Translations under genes and position numbers: made by a program | Notes under the pieces: generated by a model | The model's database searches: none | Told to the model about the DNA's origin: nothing | The model's input: the letters and a program-made list of their open reading frames with translations, nothing else | Origin: Psychroserpens luteus | GTDB taxonomy: Bacteria > Bacteroidota > Bacteroidia > Flavobacteriales > Flavobacteriaceae | Direction: 5' to 3' | Length of the DNA stretch: 64,000 bases | NCBI RefSeq assembly: GCF_015319355.1 | Contig: NZ_JADILU010000005.1 | Span: 62,001 to 126,000 of the forward strand | Shown here: positions 1 through 8,413 of the stretch, piece by piece | Numbering within the stretch: the stretch's first letter is position 1 | How the letters are laid out: every line of letters begins with the position of its first letter

Positions 1-133
1 ATTCGCTAGCTAACATCGTCTCTACCTGAGTAAAATCTTTGTTAGATGTTACAAAACCAATGACAACACCAATAGCTCCAATGATCATTAGGCCTATTGC
101 GACTGATTTTAATTTACTTGAAAATGTATACAT
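1..133 (-). CDS. actF: ActF, alternative complex III membrane subunit (N-terminal part, cut by window edge)
   Basis: Reading from the ATG at 133 leftwards gives 44 codons open to the window edge. The peptide starts MYTFSSKLK and runs straight into a hydrophobic segment (residues about 9-28), the usual beginning of the flavobacterial ActF/quinol:cytochrome c oxidoreductase membrane subunit. It lies 24 bp after the actE stop on the same strand, in the conserved order actA-B-C-D-E-F. In the family, ActF is an integral membrane subunit thought to anchor the complex next to ActC. Identification rests on the start sequence plus position. The rest of the protein is outside the window. Confidence 0.85.
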   Translation of the reverse strand, partial: MYTFSSKLKSVAIGLMIIGAIGVVIGFVTSNKDFTQVETMLASE

Positions 134-157
134 ATCTATATATAATCTTTATCTATC

Positions 158-718
158 TTATTTTTCTAAGTCTGCCTTCAATTCCAAAACATAATTGACA
201 ACTTGCCAACGCTCTTCTTCATTTAATTGATTAGCGTAAGAACCCATTGCATTTTTTCCGTAGTAAATCGTATGATAAATACTACCTTGAGTAATCGCTC
301 TTCCTGCATCATCATAGCTAGGGACACCTAAAATCTTTTCTCTTTTAACAAGTGTTCCTTTACCATCACCTTTCTTACCATGACAAATTCCACAGTAAAT
401 ATCATATAACTGACCTGCTCTCAATCTATCGATTTGAGTAGAGTCTAATGGACTCATAAGCGATGACTTAGCTAATTGATAACCATCATTTGTATTTGCT
501 ATTTCAAAAGGCATGTGACCTCCTCTAGGTATTGAGCCTTCTGCTGGCAATTGAGCCTCAACTCCTCCAGGAAAAGCATCAGATTCCTGATAAGCTTCAT
601 AGCTTACAGGCTCATACATGTTTGGCATAAATTGGTAATTAGGTCTTGAATTCTTTTGACAAGAAACAACACTTGCAAATACCATTAATACTACTACTAT
701 TTTAAAAACACTTTTCAT
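158..718 (-). CDS. actE: ActE, monohaem c-type cytochrome lipoprotein of alternative complex III
   Basis: This is a 186-aa lipoprotein with one c-type haem. The N-terminus MKSVFKIVVVLMVFASVVSC is a lipoprotein signal ending in the lipobox Cys. One CGICH haem site lies near residue 109, and a Met in NAMGSY near residue 150 could be the distal ligand. The reading frame can be extended to a TTG at 727, but the ATG at 718 starts the signal peptide cleanly and is chosen. ActE takes part in electron transfer from quinol towards a soluble cytochrome or the terminal oxidase on the periplasmic face. It follows actD with only 9 bp between actD's stop and the chosen ATG, so the two are co-transcribed. 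Confidence 0.93.
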   Translation of the reverse strand: MKSVFKIVVVLMVFASVVSCQKNSRPNYQFMPNMYEPVSYEAYQESDAFPGGVEAQLPAEGSIPRGGHMPFEIANTNDGYQLAKSSLMSPLDSTQIDRLRAGQLYDIYCGICHGKKGDGKGTLVKREKILGVPSYDDAGRAITQGSIYHTIYYGKNAMGSYANQLNEEERWQVVNYVLELKADLEK

Positions 719-727
719 CTGTATCAA

Positions 728-1258
728 TTAATGCGTTTTATCAATTAAATTAATTTCTACTGCTCCAGTTTCTTTCAACAAATTAGTTAATTCGTTTTCA
801 TTTCCATGAACAGGGATTTCCATTAAAAAATGATCATCAGTAGTTCTTGGATCTGGATTCTCAGCTTTTTTAAATGGCCACATTCTACTTCTTAAATAAA
901 ATGTGATTACCATTAAATGCGCTGCAAAGAATACGGTTAACTCAAACATGATTGGTACGAATGCAGGCATGTTTTCGATGTAGCTAAAACTTGGTTTTCC
1001 ACCAATATCTTGAGGCCAATCTTCTATCATAATGAAATTCATCATCACGATTGCAACAGTTAAACCAACACAACCATACATAAATGATGCAATAGCTATC
1101 CTTGTAGGAGCAAGTCCCATCGCTTTGTCTAGTCCGTGAACTGGAAAAGGCGTATATATCTCTTCAATGTGATGTCTTGCTGCCTTGACTTTTTTGACAG
1201 CATTCATTAAGACGTCATCATCTGTATAAATAGCGTGAATTACTTTTGAAGCTTCCAT
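728..1258 (-). CDS. actD: ActD, DUF3341 membrane subunit of alternative complex III
   Basis: The 176-aa protein has an N-terminal soluble part that includes IYTPFPVHGLDKAMG, a signature typical of DUF3341/ActD. Two transmembrane helices follow (about residues 55-75 and 97-120), then a cytoplasmic tail ending with HFLMEIPVHG and further residues. ActD is a small membrane-anchored subunit of the complex. No cofactor site is visible. It sits 9 bp after actC and immediately before actE on the same strand, which is the canonical order, and the length is normal for the family. Confidence 0.93.
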   Translation of the reverse strand: MEASKVIHAIYTDDDVLMNAVKKVKAARHHIEEIYTPFPVHGLDKAMGLAPTRIAIASFMYGCVGLTVAIVMMNFIMIEDWPQDIGGKPSFSYIENMPAFVPIMFELTVFFAAHLMVITFYLRSRMWPFKKAENPDPRTTDDHFLMEIPVHGNENELTNLLKETGAVEINLIDKTH

Positions 1259-1267
1259 GTACTATTT

Positions 1268-2998
1268 TTAGTTTATTAATTTTTTAGCTTGACCAGACCA
1301 ATCATCACGTTCTGCTCTTCCTGGGAAGGACTCTGTAATATCGTCTAACAAGTCATATTCTCTTTTTGTCATTTTACTAACTTGAGCGTAAGTAAAGATT
1401 CCAATACTATTAAGTACCTCTTCCATTTTTGGACCGATACCGTTTATAACTTGCAAATCATCTACAGTTTGAACGGTTGAATCAAATGTTCCAACACCTT
1501 TTAATAGATTGTCTAACTTTTCAGTTTTATCTTGTCTAGGTTTGATTGCTGTTGTTTCTTCTTCAATTTTTAATACTGAAGTTCTTTCATCAGAACCAGT
1601 TCCAACTAAACTATCTCCTCGCTCTCTTATCTTTTTATAACGTTCTCCTGAAGATTTCAAGATGGTCTTAACTTCTGCTTGAGCAATCACTGGGAATGTT
1701 CTCGCATAAAGTAAAAATAATACAAAGAAGAATCCGATCGTACCTATAAATATTCCAATATCAACAAACGTTGGAGAGAACATTGTCCAAGACGATGGTA
1801 AGTAATCTCTATGTAAAGATGTTACGATAATTACGAAACGTTCAAACCACATCCCAACGTTTACAACGATAGAGATAAAGAATGAGAACATAATACTCGT
1901 TCTTAATTTTTTAAACCACATGAACTGAGGTGAAAATACGTTACAAGACATCATCATCCAGTAAGCCCAAGCATAAGGACCTGTTGCTCTGTTTAAGAAT
2001 GCATATTGTTCATACTCAACTCCAGAATACCATGCTATAAATAACTCTGTTATATATGCCACACCAACTATAGAACCTGTAATCATGATTACGATGTTCA
2101 TTAATTCTATGTGTTGTACTGTAATATAATCTTCTAAATTACACACTTTTCTCATAATAATAAGAAGTGTGTTTACCATGGCGAAACCAGAGAATACTGC
2201 TCCAGCAACAAAGTATGGAGGAAAAATCGTTGTATGCCAACCTGGAATTACTGAAGTAGCAAAATCAAATGATACAATAGTATGTACAGATAGTACTAAT
2301 GGTGTTGCTAAACCTGCAAGTACCAAAGATACTTCTTCAAAACGTTGCCAATCCTTAGCACGTCCAGACCATCCAAAACTTAGTAATGAATATATTTTCT
2401 TCTGAAAAGGCTTAATGGCACGATCACGTAGCATCGCAAAATCAGGTAATAAACCAGTCCACCAGAAAACTAATGAAACCGATAGATATGTAGAAATCGC
2501 GAATACATCCCAAAGTAGTGGTGAGTTAAAGTTTACCCAAAGTGAACCAAATTGATTAGGAATAGGCAATACCCAATATCCTAACCATGGACGACCCATA
2601 TGAATAATTGGAAATAAACCTGCCTGAACTACTGAGAAAATTGTCATAGCTTCTGCAGAACGGTTAATGGCCATTCTCCATTTTTGACGGAATAGTAATA
2701 GTACTGCAGAAATCAATGTTCCTGCGTGACCAATACCAACCCACCAAACGAAGTTAGTAATATCCCAAGCCCATCCTACGGTCTTGTTTAATCCCCAAGT
2801 ACCGATACCTGTAGATACTGTATAGATAATACACCCAATTCCCCAAAGGAATGCGACAAGTGCGATTGAAAATACAATCCACCAAGCTTTGTTTGCTTTT
2901 CCTTCTACAGGTGCAGCCACATCCACGGTAACATCGTGATATGATTTTTCTCCTGTAACTAAGGGTCTTCTAATAGGTGCTTCGTAATGAGACGCCAT
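1268..2998 (-). CDS. actC: ActC, NrfD/PsrC-like quinol-binding membrane subunit, with extra C-terminal domain
   Basis: A 576-aa polytopic membrane protein of the NrfD/PsrC family, with roughly ten hydrophobic helices over residues 40-440. Family hallmarks such as WWVGIGHAGTLISA and IHMGRPWLGYW are present. In alternative complex III, ActC carries the quinol-oxidation site and may take part in proton translocation. The protein extends about 130 residues past the last helix. That tail has a charged linker (about 440-510) and a short domain around residues 515-576 containing VINGIGPKMEEVL, a helix-hairpin-helix-like motif not needed for the NrfD function. The gap to actB is 33 bp and to actD 9 bp. 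Confidence 0.93.
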   Translation of the reverse strand: MASHYEAPIRRPLVTGEKSYHDVTVDVAAPVEGKANKAWWIVFSIALVAFLWGIGCIIYTVSTGIGTWGLNKTVGWAWDITNFVWWVGIGHAGTLISAVLLLFRQKWRMAINRSAEAMTIFSVVQAGLFPIIHMGRPWLGYWVLPIPNQFGSLWVNFNSPLLWDVFAISTYLSVSLVFWWTGLLPDFAMLRDRAIKPFQKKIYSLLSFGWSGRAKDWQRFEEVSLVLAGLATPLVLSVHTIVSFDFATSVIPGWHTTIFPPYFVAGAVFSGFAMVNTLLIIMRKVCNLEDYITVQHIELMNIVIMITGSIVGVAYITELFIAWYSGVEYEQYAFLNRATGPYAWAYWMMMSCNVFSPQFMWFKKLRTSIMFSFFISIVVNVGMWFERFVIIVTSLHRDYLPSSWTMFSPTFVDIGIFIGTIGFFFVLFLLYARTFPVIAQAEVKTILKSSGERYKKIRERGDSLVGTGSDERTSVLKIEEETTAIKPRQDKTEKLDNLLKGVGTFDSTVQTVDDLQVINGIGPKMEEVLNSIGIFTYAQVSKMTKREYDLLDDITESFPGRAERDDWSGQAKKLIN

Positions 2999-3031
2999 AA
3001 TCTATTATAATTGTTTCTTAATTAATTTTCT

Positions 3032-6000
3032 CTATGCTTCTGTTGTATTTCTCACTTTAGTATGATACTGAACATTAGGTTTAGTACCAACACTTTCTAA
3101 TAAGTGATACATACGATCATCTTCTTTAAGTTTTGCAACTTCACTCTCTTTATCATTGATGTCACCAAATTTCATTGCTCCACTACTACAAGCTGCAGAA
3201 CAAGCGGTTTGGAATTCACCATCTTTTATAACACGACCATCACGTTTTGCATCAAGAATTGTTTTTTGTGTCATTTGAATACACATAGAACATTTTTCCA
3301 TTACACCACGAGAACGTACTGTCACATCTGGATTTAATACCATACGACCTAAATCATCGTTCATATGATAATCAAACTCATCATTTTTATTGTATAAGAA
3401 CCAGTTGAAACGACGCACTTTATATGGACAGTTGTTTGCACAATAACGTGTACCTACACAACGGTTATATGCCATATGGTTTTGTCCTTGACGACCATGT
3501 GATGTTGCAGCCACAGGACATACAGTTTCACAAGGTGCATGGTTACAATGTTGACACATTACTGGTTGGAAAGCAACTTGAGGATTATCTGCTGGATGTT
3601 CTAATTCACCAAAACCACCTAAAGATCCTTTGTCTCCCCAAAGTCCAGAAAACTCGTCTTTTTTAGTATCATCTTCAGCAAAAGTATCTTCTGAAGAATA
3701 ATATCTATCAATACGCAACCAGTGCATATCACGACTACGTCTAATTTCTTCTTTACCTACTACTGGTACATTATTTTCTGCGTGACATGCAATTACACAT
3801 GCTCCACATCCTGTACAAGAGTTTAAGTCTATAGATAAGTTAAAGTGATGTCCGACTGAACGATCAAACTCATCCCATAAATCTACTTCTGGAGATGTTA
3901 TTTCAACTTCTTCATGGTTTAAAGATACTGTTGGTACTTTATTCCAAACATTTCTATCTTCTGTACTAAATATTTTTAAAGTAGTCTCCTTTATAATATC
4001 ACCACGACCCATTAATGTGTTTTGCAACTGCACACATGCAAACTCATGCATTCCTGCTGCTTTCTTAATAGATACGTTTTGTGCTGTATTAAAATCTTGG
4101 TATAACGGGTAAGCGTTAACACCAGTCATCATTTCTTCTTTTAATCCTGCTGTTCTACCATAACCTAAAGATAAACCTATAGATCCATTAGCTTGTCCTG
4201 GTTGAATAATTACAGGCACATTATTAACAGTTACTCCATTTACAGTTACATCTGCATAACTACCATCTAAAGCTCCTGTTGCTACATGCTTATTTTCTAA
4301 TCCTGCTGTTTTTGCATCTGCAGCAGATATTGTTAAATAGTTATCCCATGATGTTCTTGTAATAGGATCTGGAAACTCTTGTAACCATGGGTTGTTGGCG
4401 TCTTGACCGTCACCCATACCTACTTTAGTATATAATGACAACTCCAAACCTTCTGACTTAGCAGAAGATGCTAAATTTCTTGCTGCGCTTCCTGCATTAA
4501 TTGCAGTTGCACCAGCTGTACCATTTAAACCACCTGTTGTTGTAGTTGCAGATGATGTAGTCGTTGAATACTCATCTTTATCTTCATCCTTAATACCAAC
4601 ACCTACAGCAACATCATGAATTACGCCTCCAAGGAATGTTCTATCCTTTTTATCATTTAATTCCGAAGAAGTTTCCGTAGTTGTAGTTGATGCTCCATTT
4701 GGTGCACTAGAAAAAGTATCAGAAACGTAAACACCATCTTGTAATGCTTTATTGAAAGATCCACCAGACCAACCTGATTTGATATATTCTCTGTATGTTT
4801 TATCACTTCCTGTCCACTTTAATAAAGCGTCTTGAAATTGACGTGTATCAAACAACGGACGAATAGTAGGTTGCATTAAACTGAAATGCCCTTTCTTAAT
4901 TTCTACGTCTCCCCAAGATTCTAAGTAATGAGGTGCAGCAGCGATATACTCGGCTTTTGTAGCTGTTTCATCTGCCTTCATAGAGAAAGCAATAGATAAT
5001 TCTGTTTTTTCAAGACCTTCAGCAAATTCCGAAACATTAGGTAATGTATACATTGGGTTAACACCACTCATGATGATACCACCAACACGTCCAGCTTTCA
5101 TATCTGCTACTAATTTAGTAACAGCTGTATTACTACCTTGTCTTGTTAATATAGGTGTTGAAGTCTCAAACGCTTTACTGTTCAGTTTTTCGTTAATTGC
5201 TAATGCTACGGTTTGTGCATTGACATCTTGAATTCCTGTTACTAAAACTCCGTTACTACCCGCTTTGTTTAATTCTGAAGCAGCATTTTGAACTGCTTTA
5301 TTTATGTTTTCTGGTAAATCTGTTTGTGCAGATCCTCCAACTACTAAACTATATAATTTAGCTAATACTTGTTTTTGTTGACTTGGCGTTAATGGTACAC
5401 GTTTATCCGCATTTGCACCAGTTAATGACATATTTGATTCAAACTGAATATGTCTAGACATTTTTCCGTTCTTCGGAACACGTCCTTTCGCATATCCTGA
5501 ATCAAATCCACCACCTTGCCAATCTCCTAAGAAATCTGCTCCAACTGAAACAATTGTCATTGCTTTAGAAAAGTCATAACTCGCCAAACCACGAGTTCCA
5601 TAACTCCCTTCAAAAGCGTCTAATGCAGGAGATTCTGAAACCGCATCATATATAACGTGACGTACATTTCCGTATTTAGATTTAAATTCTGAAATTAATC
5701 TTGACGTTGACGGACTAGCATAGGTTTGTGTTAATAACACAATCTCTTTACCCGCAGTTTTTAAATCTGTTAATTTCTGATTAGTTTCAGTATCAAAAGT
5801 AGACCATAAGATGTCTTGACCACCTTTCATAGCACTTTTAACTCTCAAACTATCATATAATCCTAAAACAGAAGCGTTAACTCTTGCATTAGCACCATTA
5901 TGTGTTTTTGCTAAATCGTTGTTTTCAATTTTGATAGGACGACCTTCACGTGTTTTTACTAAAACAGATGCAAAATCAAACCCATTAGCAATTGTTGTTG

Positions 6001-6289
6001 CATAATAATTAGCAACACCAGGAATAATTGATTCTGGCTGAACTACATAAGGGATTGCTTTAATCACTGGTCCTTCACAAGCAGCAAGTGATGCTGCTGC
6101 AGTACTAAAACCAACATACTTTAAAAAGTCACGACGCGTAGTAGAAGACGACTCTAAAGTCTCTTTATCTCCCAAAAATTCATCCGTAGGTATTTCGTTT
6201 ACGAATTCATTTTGTTTTAGCGTCTCAACAATAGAGCTATTTTCGTTTAGCTCTTCAACACTTTTCCAGTATTTCTTGTTTGATGACAT
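3032..6289 (-). CDS. actB: ActB, fused molybdopterin-oxidoreductase-like and iron-sulfur subunit of alternative complex III
   Basis: A 1085-aa extracytoplasmic subunit. A twin-arginine signal (TTRRDFLKYVGFS, near residues 51-63) precedes a long molybdopterin-oxidoreductase-like domain which, in this family, carries no cofactor. The C-terminal third is a ferredoxin-like domain with four Cys clusters: CTGCGACVIAC; CQHCNHAPCETVCP; CVGTRYCANNCP; and CSMC with later CSAAC. These fit the three [4Fe-4S] plus one [3Fe-4S] arrangement known for ActB. Between the halves (residues about 525-620) lies a Thr/Ser/Ala-rich linker that looks like low-complexity spacer. It passes electrons between ActC-bound quinol and the haem subunits. 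It lies between actA and actC in the operon. Confidence 0.95.
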   Translation of the reverse strand: MSSNKKYWKSVEELNENSSIVETLKQNEFVNEIPTDEFLGDKETLESSSTTRRDFLKYVGFSTAAASLAACEGPVIKAIPYVVQPESIIPGVANYYATTIANGFDFASVLVKTREGRPIKIENNDLAKTHNGANARVNASVLGLYDSLRVKSAMKGGQDILWSTFDTETNQKLTDLKTAGKEIVLLTQTYASPSTSRLISEFKSKYGNVRHVIYDAVSESPALDAFEGSYGTRGLASYDFSKAMTIVSVGADFLGDWQGGGFDSGYAKGRVPKNGKMSRHIQFESNMSLTGANADKRVPLTPSQQKQVLAKLYSLVVGGSAQTDLPENINKAVQNAASELNKAGSNGVLVTGIQDVNAQTVALAINEKLNSKAFETSTPILTRQGSNTAVTKLVADMKAGRVGGIIMSGVNPMYTLPNVSEFAEGLEKTELSIAFSMKADETATKAEYIAAAPHYLESWGDVEIKKGHFSLMQPTIRPLFDTRQFQDALLKWTGSDKTYREYIKSGWSGGSFNKALQDGVYVSDTFSSAPNGASTTTTETSSELNDKKDRTFLGGVIHDVAVGVGIKDEDKDEYSTTTSSATTTTGGLNGTAGATAINAGSAARNLASSAKSEGLELSLYTKVGMGDGQDANNPWLQEFPDPITRTSWDNYLTISAADAKTAGLENKHVATGALDGSYADVTVNGVTVNNVPVIIQPGQANGSIGLSLGYGRTAGLKEEMMTGVNAYPLYQDFNTAQNVSIKKAAGMHEFACVQLQNTLMGRGDIIKETTLKIFSTEDRNVWNKVPTVSLNHEEVEITSPEVDLWDEFDRSVGHHFNLSIDLNSCTGCGACVIACHAENNVPVVGKEEIRRSRDMHWLRIDRYYSSEDTFAEDDTKKDEFSGLWGDKGSLGGFGELEHPADNPQVAFQPVMCQHCNHAPCETVCPVAATSHGRQGQNHMAYNRCVGTRYCANNCPYKVRRFNWFLYNKNDEFDYHMNDDLGRMVLNPDVTVRSRGVMEKCSMCIQMTQKTILDAKRDGRVIKDGEFQTACSAACSSGAMKFGDINDKESEVAKLKEDDRMYHLLESVGTKPNVQYHTKVRNTTEA

Positions 6290-6379
6290 ATTATATAATT
6301 GAATTACTTCTTATTAAATTTATTGTTTTAAATCCTATTTCTAAGATTACCTTTTCAAAGGTTACTAATATCGTTTAGA

Positions 6380-7723
6380 TTAATAGTGACACTTACCACA
6401 TTCTAATCCACCCATTTGAGCAGCTGTAAGCTTATCTACACCATATTTCTTAGATAACTCATCATGTATTTTTGTGTAATACGCGTTACCTTCTACATTA
6501 ACATTTGTTTCTCTGTGACAGTTAATACACCATCCCATTGTTAAAGGCGCGTGTTGATACATCACTTCCATTTCCTCAACAGGACCATGACAAGTTTGAC
6601 ATTGTACACCAGCAACTTCAACGTGCTGTGAGTGATTGAAATAAGCAAAATCCGGAAGATTGTGTATTCTAATCCATTTTACTGGCTCAGTTACTCCTGT
6701 ATATGTTTGCTCAGCTTCATCCCAACCGACAGCTTTGTATAGTTTTTGAATTTCAGCATTATAATCAACACCATATTCATCCATACCTTCTTGCTGAGTT
6801 TCGTCTGCAACTTGGTAAATTGATTTATGACAGTTCATACAAATATTCAAAGAAGGAATACCTGAATGCTTACTAACTCTAGCAGATGAGTGACAGTATT
6901 TACAATCAATACCGTTATCACCAGCATGAATTCTATGTGAGTAATGAATTGGCTGCACTGGTTCGTAACCTTGATCTACTCCAATTTGCGATAAATAACC
7001 ATATACAAAATATGCACTTGCTAATAAAAAGAAAATCACAGTCACTAAAACCAAAAATTGATTTTGTACAAATGCTTTCCATATAGGAAGACTCTTATCT
7101 TTTTGCGCAGCTTCAATACCTTTTTCTTCAGCAAAACGATTTAATGTTTTTCTAACTAAAATTAAAGCAATTGCAAGTAAAGCAAATAAGATTGCTAATG
7201 CACCTAATATTAGTTTGCTTGAAATCCCTCCTTCTGAAGAACCTCCACCACCAGAAGTTACTTCATCTACTACAACCTTCTCTTTAGCTGGCTCAGCAGT
7301 ATAAGCTAGGATATCTGAAATATCTTGATCTTCTAGTTGCGGGAACGCAGTCATTGCAGTTCCGTTGTACTCATTGTAAACCTGATTCGCATAAGCATCT
7401 CCAGATTTAATCAATCCTGCACTGTTACGAATCCACTTATCTAACCAATCTCTACCTAGACCCTGTTCATCTTCTAAACGCGATTCTACATTACGAAGTG
7501 CAGGACCTGTCATCTTTCTATCTAGATTATGACATGATGCACAATTAGTATTAAATATAGTTTTTCCCTTAACAGGATCGCCTTCTTGAGCGCTAAGTGA
7601 AGTAGAAAACGTAAGTAAAATAACCAATCCTAAGTAAGGAATTTTTGAGGCTAAATGTCGGTAAATCACCTGTATCATATTGTTAGTTGGATTATCTTCT
7701 AAACTTTGGTACGATTTTTTCAT
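6380..7723 (-). CDS. actA: ActA, multihaem c-type cytochrome of alternative complex III (monohaem plus pentahaem)
   Basis: The 447-aa protein contains six CxxCH haem sites. One CASCH (near residue 62) sits in an N-terminal class I cytochrome c domain. Five more (CKYCH, CMNCH, CQTCH, CINCH, CGKCH) lie in the C-terminal pentahaem domain. Two hydrophobic helices separate the domains (about residues 170-190 and 222-245). The ATG at 7723 is reported, but a signal peptide begins at Met16 (ATG at 7678), which could be the true start. A Bacteroidota promoter lies just upstream. It is the first gene of the operon and the electron wire of the complex on the periplasmic side. Confidence 0.93.
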   Translation of the reverse strand: MKKSYQSLEDNPTNNMIQVIYRHLASKIPYLGLVILLTFSTSLSAQEGDPVKGKTIFNTNCASCHNLDRKMTGPALRNVESRLEDEQGLGRDWLDKWIRNSAGLIKSGDAYANQVYNEYNGTAMTAFPQLEDQDISDILAYTAEPAKEKVVVDEVTSGGGGSSEGGISSKLILGALAILFALLAIALILVRKTLNRFAEEKGIEAAQKDKSLPIWKAFVQNQFLVLVTVIFFLLASAYFVYGYLSQIGVDQGYEPVQPIHYSHRIHAGDNGIDCKYCHSSARVSKHSGIPSLNICMNCHKSIYQVADETQQEGMDEYGVDYNAEIQKLYKAVGWDEAEQTYTGVTEPVKWIRIHNLPDFAYFNHSQHVEVAGVQCQTCHGPVEEMEVMYQHAPLTMGWCINCHRETNVNVEGNAYYTKIHDELSKKYGVDKLTAAQMGGLECGKCHY

Positions 7724-7758
7724 ACTACTTTAAAAAAAAGCGTGTGTAAAATCTCCCG

Positions 7759-7789
7759 CAAAAATAATACTTATAGTCCATTTTTTAAA
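7759..7789 (-). promoter_or_regulatory. Promoter of the act operon
   Basis: On the minus strand the sequence reads TTTA-N19-TATTTTTG, matching the Bacteroidota housekeeping promoter (TTTG-N19-21-TAnnTTTG) except at the last base of the -33 box. It would start transcription about 30 nt before the ATG at 7723. Inferred from the motif only. Confidence 0.6.
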
Positions 7790-7920
7790 TGTTACAGAAC
7801 TGTTAATTGATAATTTATAAGGATTCTAAATAATATACGTGGGTTTAATTTAATTAATATTATCAATATTAAAACAACACTTAAAAAAAAACGTTTTCTT
7901 TGTAGCAAATTTCAAATTAT

Positions 7921-8301
7921 ATGAAACTAAATATTCTAAAAATAACACTCTCACTAATACTCTTTTTAGTGCTTTCAAATCAACTAGTTGCACAAGAAGG
8001 TGTAGTTACAATTGATCAAGATAGCGACATTACTAAGTTATTAGAATACAAAAAAGACGTAAAGACCGTTGATTTATATAAAATTCAATTGGATTTCGGA
8101 TCACGATCTGAAGCAGAGACTCTTAAACGAAAGTTTAGTAATACTTTTGCACAATGGCCTGCGGAAATGGTTTATGAAACGCCTAATTATAAAGTTTGGG
8201 TTGGAAATTTCAGTACACGTTTAGAAGCTGATATTGCTTTATTAGAAATCAAAAAGAAATTTTCTAAAGCCATGGTTTTTGAACCTAAAAAAGAAGATTA
8301 A
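7921..8301 (+). CDS. Secreted SPOR-domain protein
   Basis: A 126-aa protein with a clear signal peptide (MKLNILKITLSLILFLVLSN, cleavage near VAQ-EG). The mature part from about residue 48 is a SPOR-like domain: YKIQLDFGSRSEAETLKRKF, then YKVWVGNFSTRLEADIALL. These are the two repeated beta-alpha halves typical of the fold. SPOR domains bind denuded peptidoglycan glycan strands, so a periplasmic cell-wall role is likely. It is divergent from the act operon, convergent with infB, and ends at a strong bidirectional terminator. It is not co-transcribed with anything visible. Confidence 0.82.
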   Translation: MKLNILKITLSLILFLVLSNQLVAQEGVVTIDQDSDITKLLEYKKDVKTVDLYKIQLDFGSRSEAETLKRKFSNTFAQWPAEMVYETPNYKVWVGNFSTRLEADIALLEIKKKFSKAMVFEPKKED

Positions 8302-8324
8302 TTTTAGGTTAAGCTTATTATAAA

Positions 8325-8359
8325 TAAAAAATGCGACTCAAAAGAGTCGCATTTTTTTT
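8325..8359. terminator. Bidirectional rho-independent terminator
   Basis: A perfect hairpin of ATGCGACTC and GAGTCGCAT around an AAAA loop is flanked by an A-run on the left and a T-run on the right. It can therefore stop both the SPOR gene (plus) and infB (minus), which converge here. Confidence 0.9.
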
Positions 8360-8413
8360 GCTTTTATATTTCCGAAGTCATTCAGAAGAAAAATATCAGA
8401 ATAAATGAAAATT

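Noticed and set aside
2169-2405. 78-aa plus-strand ORF inside actC
   Set aside because: It is antisense to conserved membrane helices of ActC and has no recognisable domain.
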